From Actinomycetes bacterium (lineage in GTDB: Bacteria > Actinomycetota > Acidimicrobiia > Acidimicrobiales > RAAP-2), in NCBI GenBank assembly GCA_021791145.1, contig JAJYXE010000008.1, forward strand, positions 5,748 through 69,747: DNA of 64,000 nucleotides, in the 5' to 3' direction. Shown in pieces: positions 55,436 through 64,000 of this stretch. The notes under the pieces were generated by a model. The model did not search any database, was not told where the DNA came from, and worked only from the letters and a program-made list of their open reading frames with translations. The position numbers were made by a program, and so were the translations under genes. The stretch's first letter is position 1; the number at the start of each line of letters is the position of its first letter.

Positions 55436-58138
55436 GTGGACGGGCACTCGGCACGCACCCGGCGGGTGCTGCCCGACGCTTCGGCCATCGTGTGGCTGCT
55501 CGTCTCAGCGGCGGGGTTCCTCGCTCCCGCGCTCAGCCACGGCAAGGCGATCGGCCCCTACGACCTGCTGAAGGTGCTCGGCCTCACGAGCGTCCCCGGC
55601 GCCCACGTCCACAACGCGGTCGCCTCGGACCAGATCCAGCAGTTCATCCCCTGGCAGGTCCTGAGCTGGCGCCTGGTCCACGCCGGCATCGTGCCGCTCT
55701 GGCAGCCCGCCAACCTGCTCGGGATGCCGCTCGCCTGGAACTTCCAGTCCGCGCCGTTCGGCCTCGCCAACGCGGTGGGCTACGCGTTCCCGCTCGCGCT
55801 CGCCCACAGCGCGACCATCGCGACCGAGCTGGTGGTCGCCGGCACCGGCACCTACGTGCTGTGCCGGATGCTCGCCCTCGACGTGCTGCCCTCGGCCATG
55901 GGCGCGACCATCTTCGAGCTCTGCGGAGCGTTCACCGTGTGGCTGGGCGTCTACGAGGCAGACGTCTGCATGCTGCTCCCCTGGGCCCTCGCCGCGTCGG
56001 TGGCGCTGATCCGGCGTCGACGCAAGGCGGTCCCCACCGTCCTGCTCGCGCTGGTGCTCGCGCTCGCGTTCGCCGCGGGCGAGCCCCAGATCGACGTGTT
56101 CTTCATCCTCTTCGTCGCGGTCTTCGCGGTCGTGGTCGCGCTCGGCCGCGGCCGGGGGGCGCACTCGAGGGGCGCGGGAGGGCGCGGCGCAGGCGGCGGG
56201 TCACCCCGGCGCGCGCTGCTCGCGCACCTGTGGGCGCTCGTCGCGGCGGCGGGCCTGGTCGCGCCGATCTACCTCCCCGCGGGCCAGGTCCTCACCCGCT
56301 CGGCGCGTGTGCACGGGCCCTACGTCTCGTCCCTCCCACCGCACGACCTCACCCACCTGCTCTTCGTCGGCTACAGCGGGGTGCCGACCAACCTCACATC
56401 GATCATCGGCGTCGACAACCTCTACGTCTCGATGGTCTACGTCGGCTCGGTCGGCCTCGTCCTCGCGCTCGTGGGGCTCGTCTGGATCCGGCGCCGTCCC
56501 GAGGTCCTCGCCTTCCTCCTCCTCACGGTCGTGCTGCTCGTGGTGCTGTTCGCGCCGCCGGTCGCCGCGCTGATGCGCCACATCCCCGAGGCGAAGGTCT
56601 TCCGGCTGGACCTCGGCACCACGTTTTGCGACTTCGGCTTCGCGATGCTCGCCGCCTTCGGCGCGCAGGCCCTGGTCGAGTCCCGTCGCCAGCGCACCGC
56701 CGGCACCGGCGACGGCGTCGCCACCGACCCGCTCGTCACCGGCTGGACCGACCGCCTCCTCGTCGGGGGCACGGTGTTCCTCGCGCTCGCGCTCGCCGTG
56801 CTCGAGATCCGCCTGGGCGTCGGCCTCGGGCACCTGCGCCCCGCGCAGTCGAGCGTCCGGCAGGCGAGCTTCCTCTGGCCGACGATCGGGCTCGGGGTGT
56901 GCGCGCTCGTCGCCGTGGCGAGGCTTGTGCACCCCTCGGCGCGTGCGGCGCCCGGATCGCCGAGCGCGGGCGCGGGCGCGGGCGCCGGGCGGGCACGGCT
57001 CGCGCTCGCTCGCAGCACGGGGCTCGTCGCGGGCCGCGGCGGGCTGGTGCTCCTCGTCGGCGTCCAGGCGGCGTACTCGATCATCGGCGGGGCGTGGTTC
57101 CTCTCCTCGACCCCCGATCCGCTCCCGGTCACCCCGGCGATCGCCGCGCTCTCGCACGACACCGCCGGCGCGCTCGTCGGGATGGGGACATGCCCCCAGC
57201 TCCACGCCTTCCCCGGGACCGGGATCATGCCCGACGTGAACGCCACCTACGGGATCGACGAGCTCGTCGACTACGACCCGATCATGACCACCCAGTACTA
57301 CGCCGGGCTGGGCGGCCTGCTCGGCACGTCGCGCACGCCGCCTGCGGGCGAGAACGCGCTCTTCTGCCCCAAGGTGTCCTCGGTCCGCACGGCCCGCTTC
57401 TTCGGCGCCTCCTACGTCCTCGAGCCGCCCGGCGCCGCCGGCCCGCCCGGGACGACGCTCGTCGCCACGATCCGAGGCGAGCGCCTCTACGCGGTGCCGG
57501 GCTCGGGACGTGCGACGCTCGTGGCGCTCCCCCACGGGACAGGCGGGGGCCAGGGAGGCACGTGGTCGAGCTCGTGGGAGGGGCGGCCGGGCGCGCCCGC
57601 CGTCGTCCAGCCCGCCCGCGAGTCGGAGGCCGGGACATGGCGGGTCCGGGTCGACGCCCACGGGCGCTCGCTCCTCGTCCTCCGGGTGACCGCGGTGCCC
57701 GGGTGGCACGCCACGATCGACGGCCGCCCGCTCGACCTGCGCACCTACGACACACTGCTCCTGGCCGCGGTCGTCCCCCCCGGGCGCCACGTGGTGGTGC
57801 TCCACTACTGGCCCTCGCTCTTCTCGGTGGGGCTGTACCTGGCCGCGGCGGCGGGGGCGGCACTTGCGGGGACGCTGGGATGGGCGTTGTGGGTGGGGCG
57901 GCGGAGGCGCCACGCTCGGGGCGGGGACGGAGGGGTTGCTCTCGGCGGGGCCGGTCGGAGTGGGGCCGGTCGGAGCGGGGCCGCTCGGGGCGGGGTCGCC
58001 GAGGCCGGGGTCAGTAGCGGGGCCGGCGGAGTCGGTCAGGCGAAGGGCGTGCGGCGGAGCCAGATGGCGCCGCCGGGTGTCTCGAGCATCGCGGGGAGCT
58101 CGGCCTCGACGCTGCCGGGGTGCTCGAGCGCGAGGTAG
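55436..58138 (+). CDS. YfhO-like multipass membrane protein (second copy)
   Basis: About 900 aa. At least twelve helices run from IVWLLVSAAGFLAPAL to near residue 560, then comes a large C-terminal domain and a last helix (SVGLYLAAAAGAALAGTLGW). The motifs DQIQQFIPWQVLSWRLV and GIVPLWQPANLLGMPLAWN are the same features as in the copy at 4420. It is followed on the same strand by two GT2 genes and by a convergent methyltransferase, so a role in surface glycan assembly is likely. The Gly-rich end (GRSGAGRSGAARGG-type) overlaps the methyltransferase by 103 bp. GTG 55436 is a tentative start. Confidence 0.75.
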   Translation: MDGHSARTRRVLPDASAIVWLLVSAAGFLAPALSHGKAIGPYDLLKVLGLTSVPGAHVHNAVASDQIQQFIPWQVLSWRLVHAGIVPLWQPANLLGMPLAWNFQSAPFGLANAVGYAFPLALAHSATIATELVVAGTGTYVLCRMLALDVLPSAMGATIFELCGAFTVWLGVYEADVCMLLPWALAASVALIRRRRKAVPTVLLALVLALAFAAGEPQIDVFFILFVAVFAVVVALGRGRGAHSRGAGGRGAGGGSPRRALLAHLWALVAAAGLVAPIYLPAGQVLTRSARVHGPYVSSLPPHDLTHLLFVGYSGVPTNLTSIIGVDNLYVSMVYVGSVGLVLALVGLVWIRRRPEVLAFLLLTVVLLVVLFAPPVAALMRHIPEAKVFRLDLGTTFCDFGFAMLAAFGAQALVESRRQRTAGTGDGVATDPLVTGWTDRLLVGGTVFLALALAVLEIRLGVGLGHLRPAQSSVRQASFLWPTIGLGVCALVAVARLVHPSARAAPGSPSAGAGAGAGRARLALARSTGLVAGRGGLVLLVGVQAAYSIIGGAWFLSSTPDPLPVTPAIAALSHDTAGALVGMGTCPQLHAFPGTGIMPDVNATYGIDELVDYDPIMTTQYYAGLGGLLGTSRTPPAGENALFCPKVSSVRTARFFGASYVLEPPGAAGPPGTTLVATIRGERLYAVPGSGRATLVALPHGTGGGQGGTWSSSWEGRPGAPAVVQPARESEAGTWRVRVDAHGRSLLVLRVTAVPGWHATIDGRPLDLRTYDTLLLAAVVPPGRHVVVLHYWPSLFSVGLYLAAAAGAALAGTLGWALWVGRRRRHARGGDGGVALGGAGRSGAGRSGAARGGVAEAGVSSGAGGVGQAKGVRRSQMAPPGVSSIAGSSASTLPGCSSAR

Positions 58139-59091
58139 TGGTTCCACAAGAGGATCTCGAAGGCGCCGTTGAAGAGCAAGAAGGCGTGGAGGAGGTAGGC
58201 CTCGTTCCACGCACGGCCCGCCTCCACCCAGTGGCGCAGGCACTCGAAGGGCCAGAAGATGTCGTGGACGTGCACGCACACCCCCGGTGCGAGCACCGGC
58301 AACACGTTGGTGTAGAGGTGCTGGACGTCGCTCCCGGTCTTCAGCACGTGCGAGCAGTCGAGGAACAGGACGTCGCCGTCGCCGAGGCGCCGGAAGCGCT
58401 CGATCGGCACGAATTGCACTGGCTCTGCGATGATCTCGACAGGATCGCCCGGACGGAGCACCGCTTCCAGCACCTCTGGGTGGGGCTCGATCGCGGTCAG
58501 CGACATCTTGCCGTCGAGGAACCGCTCGTTGGTGTCGAGCGCGAGGGCGGTGGTGTAGCCGCTCCCGACCTCGAGGTACTGGGACGGCTGCAGGTGGCGC
58601 AGCATCGCCTGGAGCATCGAGGCGTCGCCGATCCCGTAATTCGGGTTCTCGACGCCGTAGCGGCCCGTGGTCCCGGGGACGGCCGGGAGCGGCGCCTCGC
58701 GGGCGAGCGCCGCGAGCGTGCCGAAGAGCTCGAGCTGCGCTGCCGCCCGGAGGTCGATGCCGGGCAGCTCCCGGGCGCTCGAGAAGAGCTGGTCGGCCCG
58801 CTGCTCGATCTCGGCGAGGTCGGGCACCGGTGAGTAGAAGTGGCCGGGTGCGAAGAGAGTGAGGAACGGCGCGACCGTCGGGGAGACGGGGGCCGGGGCG
58901 ACTTCGGAGGGTGCGGGGGCTTGGGGTGCGGGGGCGAGGGGTGCGGGGGCGAGGGGTGCGGGGCCTCGGGATGCGGGGGCGAGGCGCGCTGCGAGCGACG
59001 CGTCGAGGCCGATCAGCCGCTCGCCCACCCGGCGGAGCACGTGGCGCCGGGCGAGCGCGGCGCCGAGCCTGCGGGCGAAGGTCGTGCGCAT
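58036..59091 (-). CDS. Class I SAM-dependent methyltransferase
   Basis: 351 aa. Motif I is YLEVGSGYTTALALD, the adenine-loop acid is in LTAIEPHPE, and motif IV DVLFLDCSHVLKTGSD is followed by VHDIFWPFECLRHW. The N-terminal part after residue 40 has a PLAPAPLAPAP repeat (15-bp units around 58908-58975). The target is unknown; sugar or lipid methylation would fit the neighbouring glycosyltransferases. The C-terminus overlaps the convergent YfhO-like gene. ATG 59091. Confidence 0.83.
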   Translation of the reverse strand: MRTTFARRLGAALARRHVLRRVGERLIGLDASLAARLAPASRGPAPLAPAPLAPAPQAPAPSEVAPAPVSPTVAPFLTLFAPGHFYSPVPDLAEIEQRADQLFSSARELPGIDLRAAAQLELFGTLAALAREAPLPAVPGTTGRYGVENPNYGIGDASMLQAMLRHLQPSQYLEVGSGYTTALALDTNERFLDGKMSLTAIEPHPEVLEAVLRPGDPVEIIAEPVQFVPIERFRRLGDGDVLFLDCSHVLKTGSDVQHLYTNVLPVLAPGVCVHVHDIFWPFECLRHWVEAGRAWNEAYLLHAFLLFNGAFEILLWNHYLALEHPGSVEAELPAMLETPGGAIWLRRTPFA

Positions 59092-59188
59092 CGGGTCATC
59101 GTCGCGCGAGGGCGCGGCCGCACGACAGGTGGGCGACGGGGCCAAGGGCGGGGGACGCGGACGGGGCGCGGCGGTAGCCTCGGCCACC

Positions 59189-60514
59189 GTGCCCGGTCTC
59201 GACGAGCAGATGGCTGTGGCCGTCGGCAGCGCCTTCCCCGCCGGCGACCTCGCTCCTGGACCCGGCGTCGTCCGAGCGCTTGGCCACTACCTCGACAGGA
59301 CCCTCGCAGAGGCCGGCGCCGGGCGCGCCCAGCTGCTCTGGCACCCCTTCGCGCTCCCCTCTCCCGACGCGGCCGTCTCGGTCAGGGCCGGCCCGAGCAC
59401 TGCCTGGTGGGACGCGCTCTGCGCGCGGCGCACGGGGATGCACGTCGCCTTCCGCGGCATCGCCGGCCGCGGGCCTGCAGGCGCCGCGCGGCGCATGCCC
59501 GTCACGGTGTTCGACCGCTGGGACCCCCGTGCAGTCTCCCCGACGCCGCCGGGCTTCGACGTCCTCGCCATCGTCACCACCTACAACGAGGCGGACATCG
59601 CAGAGGACCTTTTGTCGCGCCTTCGCAGCGACGGCATCCGGGTGCACGTGATCGACAACTGGTCCACCGACGCGACCGCGCAGATCGTCGAGCGGCGGGC
59701 GGCGGGCGATGCGGGGATCACCTGGGAGAGGTTCCCCGCCGACGCGCCGCCCGCCTACTTCGAGCTCGAGCGGCTGCTCATCCGAGTGGAGGAGCTGGCG
59801 CACCGCTCGGGCGCCGACTGGGTGGTGAACCACGACGCGGACGAGGTTCGCGAGCCGCCGTGGGCGGGCGTCTCGCTCCGCCGGGCGCTGTGGTGCGTCG
59901 AGCAGTTCGGCTTCAACTGCGTGGACCACGTGGTCATGAACTTCCGTCCCGTCGACGACCGCTGGGACGGGCGCGGCCACGTCGAGGACGCCTTCAGCTG
60001 GTTCGAATTCGGCGACCACCACGCGGCCTTTCGCCAGCAGAAGGCCTGGAAGCCCCAGCCCGAGCCGGTCCGGTTCGCGGCGACCGGGGGCCACACAGCC
60101 GAGTTCCCGGCGCGCCGGGTCTTCCCGTACCGTTTCATGCTGCGCCACTACCCGATCCGCTCGAGCACGCACGGCCGCAGAAAGGTGCTCGGTGAGCGCC
60201 GAGGGCGCTTCAGCCCCACAGAGCGTGAGAAGGGCTGGCACGTCCACTACGACCATTACTCGGAGTCCTCTGAGTTCCTCTGGACTCCCGAGTCCCTGCA
60301 CCGGTTCACCACGCTCGGGGACCTCGACCGCCGCCTCCTCGTCGAGCGGCTGAGCGCCGCCGCGTTGCCTGCCAACCCGTTCCCGGGCGAGTCCGTCGAC
60401 CCCTCACCGCCACCGCCGCCCGTCGAGGGCAGGATGCTCGCCGAGGAGGCCCTCCGCTTCGGCATGCGGGTGGCACGCCGCGCGTACCGAAGGGCGCGGC
60501 ACCAGGCGGGCTAA
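59189..60514 (+). CDS. Glycosyltransferase family 2
   Basis: About 441 aa. VLAIVTTYNEADIAED opens the GT-A fold, the DxD-like site is VNHDADEV, and the acceptor side has FPARRVFPYRFMLRHYPIRS. It is a Glyco_tranf_2_4-like enzyme, probably cytoplasmic. GTG 59189 is tentative; ATG 59210 is the alternative. Divergent from the methyltransferase by 97 bp. Confidence 0.82.
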   Translation: MPGLDEQMAVAVGSAFPAGDLAPGPGVVRALGHYLDRTLAEAGAGRAQLLWHPFALPSPDAAVSVRAGPSTAWWDALCARRTGMHVAFRGIAGRGPAGAARRMPVTVFDRWDPRAVSPTPPGFDVLAIVTTYNEADIAEDLLSRLRSDGIRVHVIDNWSTDATAQIVERRAAGDAGITWERFPADAPPAYFELERLLIRVEELAHRSGADWVVNHDADEVREPPWAGVSLRRALWCVEQFGFNCVDHVVMNFRPVDDRWDGRGHVEDAFSWFEFGDHHAAFRQQKAWKPQPEPVRFAATGGHTAEFPARRVFPYRFMLRHYPIRSSTHGRRKVLGERRGRFSPTEREKGWHVHYDHYSESSEFLWTPESLHRFTTLGDLDRRLLVERLSAAALPANPFPGESVDPSPPPPPVEGRMLAEEALRFGMRVARRAYRRARHQAG

Positions 60515-60525
60515 CCTCGCCGCGG

Positions 60526-61449
60526 ATGAGCGATCCCGGGACGCCGGCACCCGTCCGCTCCCTTCGCGTCCAGACCGTCCTCTACAAGACCCCACCGCGC
60601 GACGTCGCACGGTTCTCGGCGGGGATGTCGGCATCCTCGGCGCAGGCACTCGCTTCGGGAGCGATCGCCTCGGTCGAGCTCGCGATCGGCGACAGCTCGC
60701 CCGAGCCGGTGGCGGGAGGCGCAGAGGAGCTGCTGTGCGAGGGCCCGACCCCGTTCACCAAGGCGACCTACCTCCACTTCGGCGCCAACCTCGGCTCGGC
60801 GGGCGGCCACAACCGGCTCTTCGCCGACTCGGTCGCCGACGCGGTGCTCGTCGTCAACCCCGACACCTACGCCTCGCCGGACCTTTTGACCGAGCTCGTG
60901 GCGGGGCTCTTCGACCCGAGCGTCGGCATCGTCGAGGCGCGCCAGCTCCCGCTCGAGCACCCCAAGGCGCACGACCCGAAGACCGGGGACGTGAGCTGGG
61001 CGTCGGGGTCCTGCTTCCTCGTGCGCGCCGCGGTCCTCGATGCGACGGGGGGGTTCGACGCAGACCTGTTCTTCCTCGACGGCGACGACGTCGACTTCTC
61101 CTGGCGCGCCCGGCTCGCGGGGTGGCGGGTCGTCCACCGCCCCACGGCGCGGGTCTTCCACGACAAGCGCCTCGACCAACGGGCGGTCATCTGCCCGAGA
61201 GCCGGCGAGGTCGCACAGTCGGCGATCGTCAGCGTCCTCCTCCCCTGGCGCTACAGCCGACAAGACCTCGCCCTCGAGCGGCTCGCCGCGATGGAGCGCG
61301 CCGACGACGAGACCGTCCGCGACGCCGCGCGCGTGCTGCGAGCCCGCATCGAGGCCGGGCGGATGCCCGAGCCCATCGACCCCGACCACGAGGTGGCGGA
61401 GTTCGTCGGCGGCGACTACGCCCGCCACCGCTTCTCCTACGCAAACTAG
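60526..61449 (+). CDS. Glycosyltransferase family 2 (rhamnosyltransferase-like)
   Basis: 307 aa. The order ANLGSAGGHNRLFADSVADA, VLVVNPDTYASPDLL and WASGSCFLVRAAVLDATGGF, FDADLFFLDGDDVDFSWRAR is the WcaE/RfbF-like GT2 layout. The gene begins 11 bp after the previous GT, so the two form an operon. Confidence 0.85.
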   Translation: MSDPGTPAPVRSLRVQTVLYKTPPRDVARFSAGMSASSAQALASGAIASVELAIGDSSPEPVAGGAEELLCEGPTPFTKATYLHFGANLGSAGGHNRLFADSVADAVLVVNPDTYASPDLLTELVAGLFDPSVGIVEARQLPLEHPKAHDPKTGDVSWASGSCFLVRAAVLDATGGFDADLFFLDGDDVDFSWRARLAGWRVVHRPTARVFHDKRLDQRAVICPRAGEVAQSAIVSVLLPWRYSRQDLALERLAAMERADDETVRDAARVLRARIEAGRMPEPIDPDHEVAEFVGGDYARHRFSYAN

Positions 61450-61467
61450 CCCGCGCGCCCTGGGGGC

Positions 61468-62118
61468 TCAGGCGTCGCCGAGCCAGTCCTCGGTGAGGCT
61501 GCCGTCGGCGTGGTTGCGGAAGAGCGGGATGGCGCCGAGGGCACGCACCATCTCTGCGTCGTCTCCCAGCGCCCGGCGCCACTGCTCGCCTTCGGTCAGG
61601 AAGGCGCCGACCACCACGGGCTCTGCGCCCACCCGCCGGAGCAGGGTGAGCGACGCCCGCAGCGACGCGCCGGTCGACACGACGTCGTCGACGACGGCCA
61701 CCCTGCGACCCTTCACCGCGCCGATGCGGGCGGGGTCGAGCCGCAGCGACTGTTCGGCGCCGGTCGTGATCGAGCGGACCGGCTCCACCCATGTGTCGCC
61801 GAGGTGGATCTTCGGCGTCTTGTGCAAGATCAGGTAGTCGTCGAGGCCGAGCGCCCGGGTCACCTCGATGGCGAGCGGGATCCCCATCGTGGCCACCGAG
61901 ACCACGACCTCGGGCCTCGCGTCGCGCAGCAGCTCGGCGAGCTCCTTCCCGGCCTGCTCGGAGAAGGCGACGCCGTGGTCCACGCAGATGAGCAGGGCGA
62001 TCGTGATGTCGGGCGCCACCTGCACGAGCGGCAGGTCGACCGTCTGGGAACCGACGGTGGTCCGGTAGGTGCGCTCGGTGATGCCGCGATGGTCGCGGAC
62101 CGGACGGGCCGTGCGCAA
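61468..62118 (-). CDS. Phosphoribosyltransferase (adenine/orotate type)
   Basis: About 216 aa. The PRPP-binding motif is VAVVDDVVSTGASLRAS; upstream VVVSVATMGIPLAIEV and the hood are typical of APRT-like type I enzymes. Substrate base unknown. No good ATG exists; TTG 62118 is the first plausible start and lacks a ribosome site, so the start is uncertain. It lies 26 bp downstream of the MalG-type permease stop. Confidence 0.75.
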   Translation of the reverse strand: MRTARPVRDHRGITERTYRTTVGSQTVDLPLVQVAPDITIALLICVDHGVAFSEQAGKELAELLRDARPEVVVSVATMGIPLAIEVTRALGLDDYLILHKTPKIHLGDTWVEPVRSITTGAEQSLRLDPARIGAVKGRRVAVVDDVVSTGASLRASLTLLRRVGAEPVVVGAFLTEGEQWRRALGDDAEMVRALGAIPLFRNHADGSLTEDWLGDA

Positions 62119-62144
62119 ATGCCCGCGGCGCGTGGGCGAGCGGA

Positions 62145-63056
62145 CTACCCCTTCACCGCGCCCGCGGCGAGGCCCGCCACGACCTTGCGCTGGACGAGCA
62201 CGAAGAGGACCACCACCGGCAGCGTGTAGAGCACGGAGGCGGCCATGAGCCCGCTGTAGTCCGTGCCGCGGTTGGTCTGGAAAGCCTGGAGCCACACGGT
62301 CAGCGTGTAGCGTGTGTTGTCCTTCATGAAGACGTAGGCGAACAGGTACTGGTTCCACGCCTGGATGAAGGCGAAGATCGACGTGGCGACCATGCCCGGC
62401 GCGATCAGCGGCAGCAGCACCCGGCGGAACGCCCCGAGACGCGAGCACCCGTCCACCATCGCCGCGTCCTCGATGTCCGCCGGCACCGCCTGGACGAAGC
62501 CGCGCAGCATCCAGATCGTGAAGGGCAGGTCGAAGATCACGTAGGTCGCGGCGAGCCCGCTCAGCTCGTTGATCTGGTGCAGCGTCTGCAGCGTGAAGTA
62601 GAGGGGGATCACGAGCGCGGTCTGGGGGACGGCCTGGATCACGAGCAGGACGATCAGGTAGATGCGGCGCCCCTTGAAGTGGAACCGGGAGAGGGCGAGC
62701 GCAGCCAGCACCCCGAAGAGGAGGGAGACGGCGACCGCGGCCACCGAGACGATCACGGTGTTGGCGACGTCGTTCCAGAAGAACGGCCTGTGGATCGCGT
62801 CGGCGAACCCCGCCAAGGTCGGGTGCAGCGGAGAGAAGTCCGGCGTCGGCGTGATGATGTCCCCGGTGGGCTTCAGCGCCGTGAGCAGCATCCAGTAGAC
62901 CGGGAAGAGCGTGACCACGAAGAAGATGATCGCCACCGTGTTGAGCACGCCGGCGCGAACGAGCGCCCGCCGGGTGCGCGGCGGCTCCGCCGGAGGGCGG
63001 ACCGCGCCCGACGCCAGCCGCACGCGCGACGGGGAGACCGGGGCGACCGTGCTCAC
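62145..63056 (-). CDS. Sugar ABC transporter permease, MalG type
   Basis: 303 aa, six helices. EAA motif is around DIEDAAMVDGCSRLGAFRRVLLPL, in the order of carbohydrate (MalG/UgpE-type) permeases. GTG 63056 overlaps the MalF-type stop as GTGA. No binding protein or ATPase is in the window. Confidence 0.9.
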   Translation of the reverse strand: MSTVAPVSPSRVRLASGAVRPPAEPPRTRRALVRAGVLNTVAIIFFVVTLFPVYWMLLTALKPTGDIITPTPDFSPLHPTLAGFADAIHRPFFWNDVANTVIVSVAAVAVSLLFGVLAALALSRFHFKGRRIYLIVLLVIQAVPQTALVIPLYFTLQTLHQINELSGLAATYVIFDLPFTIWMLRGFVQAVPADIEDAAMVDGCSRLGAFRRVLLPLIAPGMVATSIFAFIQAWNQYLFAYVFMKDNTRYTLTVWLQAFQTNRGTDYSGLMAASVLYTLPVVVLFVLVQRKVVAGLAAGAVKG

Positions 63057-64000
63057 CGGACCTCACCGCTTCGGATCAGGACCCGGACGTAGTAGAAGGA
63101 CATGATCGCGACGAGCACCATCGACGCCACCGAGATCGCGGCGCCCAGGCCGTACTGGGTGGCGATGAACGCCTCGACGTAGGAGTAGACGCCGATCGTC
63201 TCGGTGCCGCCGTTCGGTCCCCCCTGGGTGAGCACCCAGATCTGGGTGAACACGTTGAAGTCCCAGATCGTCGAGAGGATCACGAGCAGGCCGATGATCG
63301 GGGAGAGCAGCGGCACGGTCACCCGCCGGAATTCCTCCCAGCCGCTCGCGCCGTCGACGCGCGCGGCCTCGTAGAGCTCCTGGGGGACCTGGGAGATGCC
63401 GGCGTAGAGGCTGAGCGCGACGAAGGGGACCGCCTGCCAGACGATCATCATCGTGAGCACCACGAAGGCGAGCAGCGGATTGCTCCCCGTCCAGTCGAAG
63501 TTCTGGAATGTGCCGAGGTGCAGCGCGGTGAGCAGCCAGTCGACGACTCCGTACTGGTTGGCGAAGAGCCACTGCCACACGATGGCTGCGCTGATCGGGG
63601 GCAGCGCCCACGCCAGCACCATCGCGATCGACACTGCCCCCCGCACCACCTTGTTGACCCGTCGGAGCAGCAGGGCGACGCCCATCCCGACCCCCATCGT
63701 CCCCCCGACGCACGCCCCGGTGAACAGGACGCTGCGCAGCACGGAGTCCCAGAAGGCGCCGCTCGTGAGGATGATGCGGTAGTTGGTGACCCCGTTCCAG
63801 ACCGTCTTGTGGCTGAAGAGCTGGGAGAGCCCGTAGGCCTGGAACGACGTCTCGACGAGGCGGACGAGCGGGTACCCGAGGAGCACCGCGATGAGCACCA
63901 GCGACGGGAAGAGGAGCCAGTAGGGCATCCAGTCGATCCGTGCCCGCAGGCGGCGAGCCCGCCCGCGCGGCGGGCCGCCGCCGCGCTCGGGCTCCGCGCG
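63053..64000 (-). CDS. Sugar ABC transporter permease, MalF type (N-terminus at window edge)
   Basis: Partial: the frame is open to the right edge, with a basic Pro/Arg-rich stretch (RAEPERGGGPPRGRARRLRA) ahead of WMPYWLLFPSLVLIAVLLG, as is usual for MalF/UgpA-type proteins. An ATG at 63928 is an internal alternative start. EAA loop: LYEAARVDGASGWEEFRRVTV. Partner of the downstream MalG-type gene. Confidence 0.88.
   Translation of the reverse strand, partial: RAEPERGGGPPRGRARRLRARIDWMPYWLLFPSLVLIAVLLGYPLVRLVETSFQAYGLSQLFSHKTVWNGVTNYRIILTSGAFWDSVLRSVLFTGACVGGTMGVGMGVALLLRRVNKVVRGAVSIAMVLAWALPPISAAIVWQWLFANQYGVVDWLLTALHLGTFQNFDWTGSNPLLAFVVLTMMIVWQAVPFVALSLYAGISQVPQELYEAARVDGASGWEEFRRVTVPLLSPIIGLLVILSTIWDFNVFTQIWVLTQGGPNGGTETIGVYSYVEAFIATQYGLGAAISVASMVLVAIMSFYYVRVLIRSGEVR

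Overview
The window is a GC-rich actinobacterial chromosome segment. Support for this includes a mycothiol-type amidase (Mca/MshB family), the cysteine desulfurase-mnmA-ligA operon order, an XPB helicase next to its helicase-associated partner, PucR and CWB2 proteins, and many GTG starts with GTGA/ATGA stop-start overlaps. A member of the Acidimicrobiia or a related deep actinobacterial lineage is my guess from the gene mix; no rRNA or tRNA gene is present to prove it. Most of the window is chromosomal housekeeping and catabolic DNA. The one clear trace of a mobile element is a decayed IS1380-type transposase near 45.7 kb.

Layout. 1-4.3 kb (minus): sulfur transfer and ligase operon (cysteine desulfurase, mnmA, ligA cut by the left edge). 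4.4-8.3 kb (plus): a large YfhO-like membrane protein and an exported PASTA/DUF4232-like protein. 8.4-10.7 kb: aldehyde dehydrogenase and a sirtuin, divergent. 10.8-18.6 kb (minus): a putative peptide (RiPP-like) export system with three small double-glycine precursor genes, a parvulin/SurA-like accessory protein, a transporter combining cyclic-nucleotide-binding, C39 peptidase and ABC modules, an MBL hydrolase and a Crp-family regulator. 19-20.5 kb: secreted S53 peptidase. 20.6-30 kb: DUF2236 protein, ileS, AAA ATPase, HAD phosphatase, quinone oxidoreductase, MmcQ/YjbR-like protein, Mca. 30-32.2 kb: an ECF sigma factor with a long membrane-anchored tail. 32.6-45.4 kb: D-amino-acid and peptide catabolism (PucR regulator, S15 hydrolase, DppA D-aminopeptidase, dipeptide ABC permeases and binding protein without ATPases, D-threonine aldolase-like enzyme, DadA-like oxidase, penicillin-binding-type serine hydrolase). 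46-50.7 kb: CWB2 surface protein and NCS1 permease. 50.7-55.2 kb: XPB helicase and partner. 55.4-61.4 kb: a second YfhO-like protein, methyltransferase and two GT2 glycosyltransferases, probably for surface glycans. 61.5-64 kb: phosphoribosyltransferase and two sugar-type ABC permeases, the last cut by the right edge.

The most interesting region is 11.8-18.6 kb. Three peptides of 50-54 residues share an acidic leader ending in VKGG and a basic C-terminus (FFxR[R]). Two of them have cores made almost entirely of GAK/GLK triplets. Each precursor gene has its own near-identical promoter (TAGAC-N18-TAC[G/C]AT, the -35 overlapping an imperfect palindrome). Two are followed by the same 12-bp-stem hairpin. 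A C39 peptidase fused to an ABC exporter is encoded immediately downstream, so cleavage after GG and export is the natural reading. No lanthipeptide, radical-SAM or YcaO enzyme is visible.

A second theme is short tandem repeats whose unit is a multiple of 3 inside or at the ends of conserved genes (ligA, mnmA, the YfhO-like protein, the AAA/HAD convergent overlap, DUF2236, the methyltransferase). A 17-bp repeat, not a multiple of 3, occurs only between genes.
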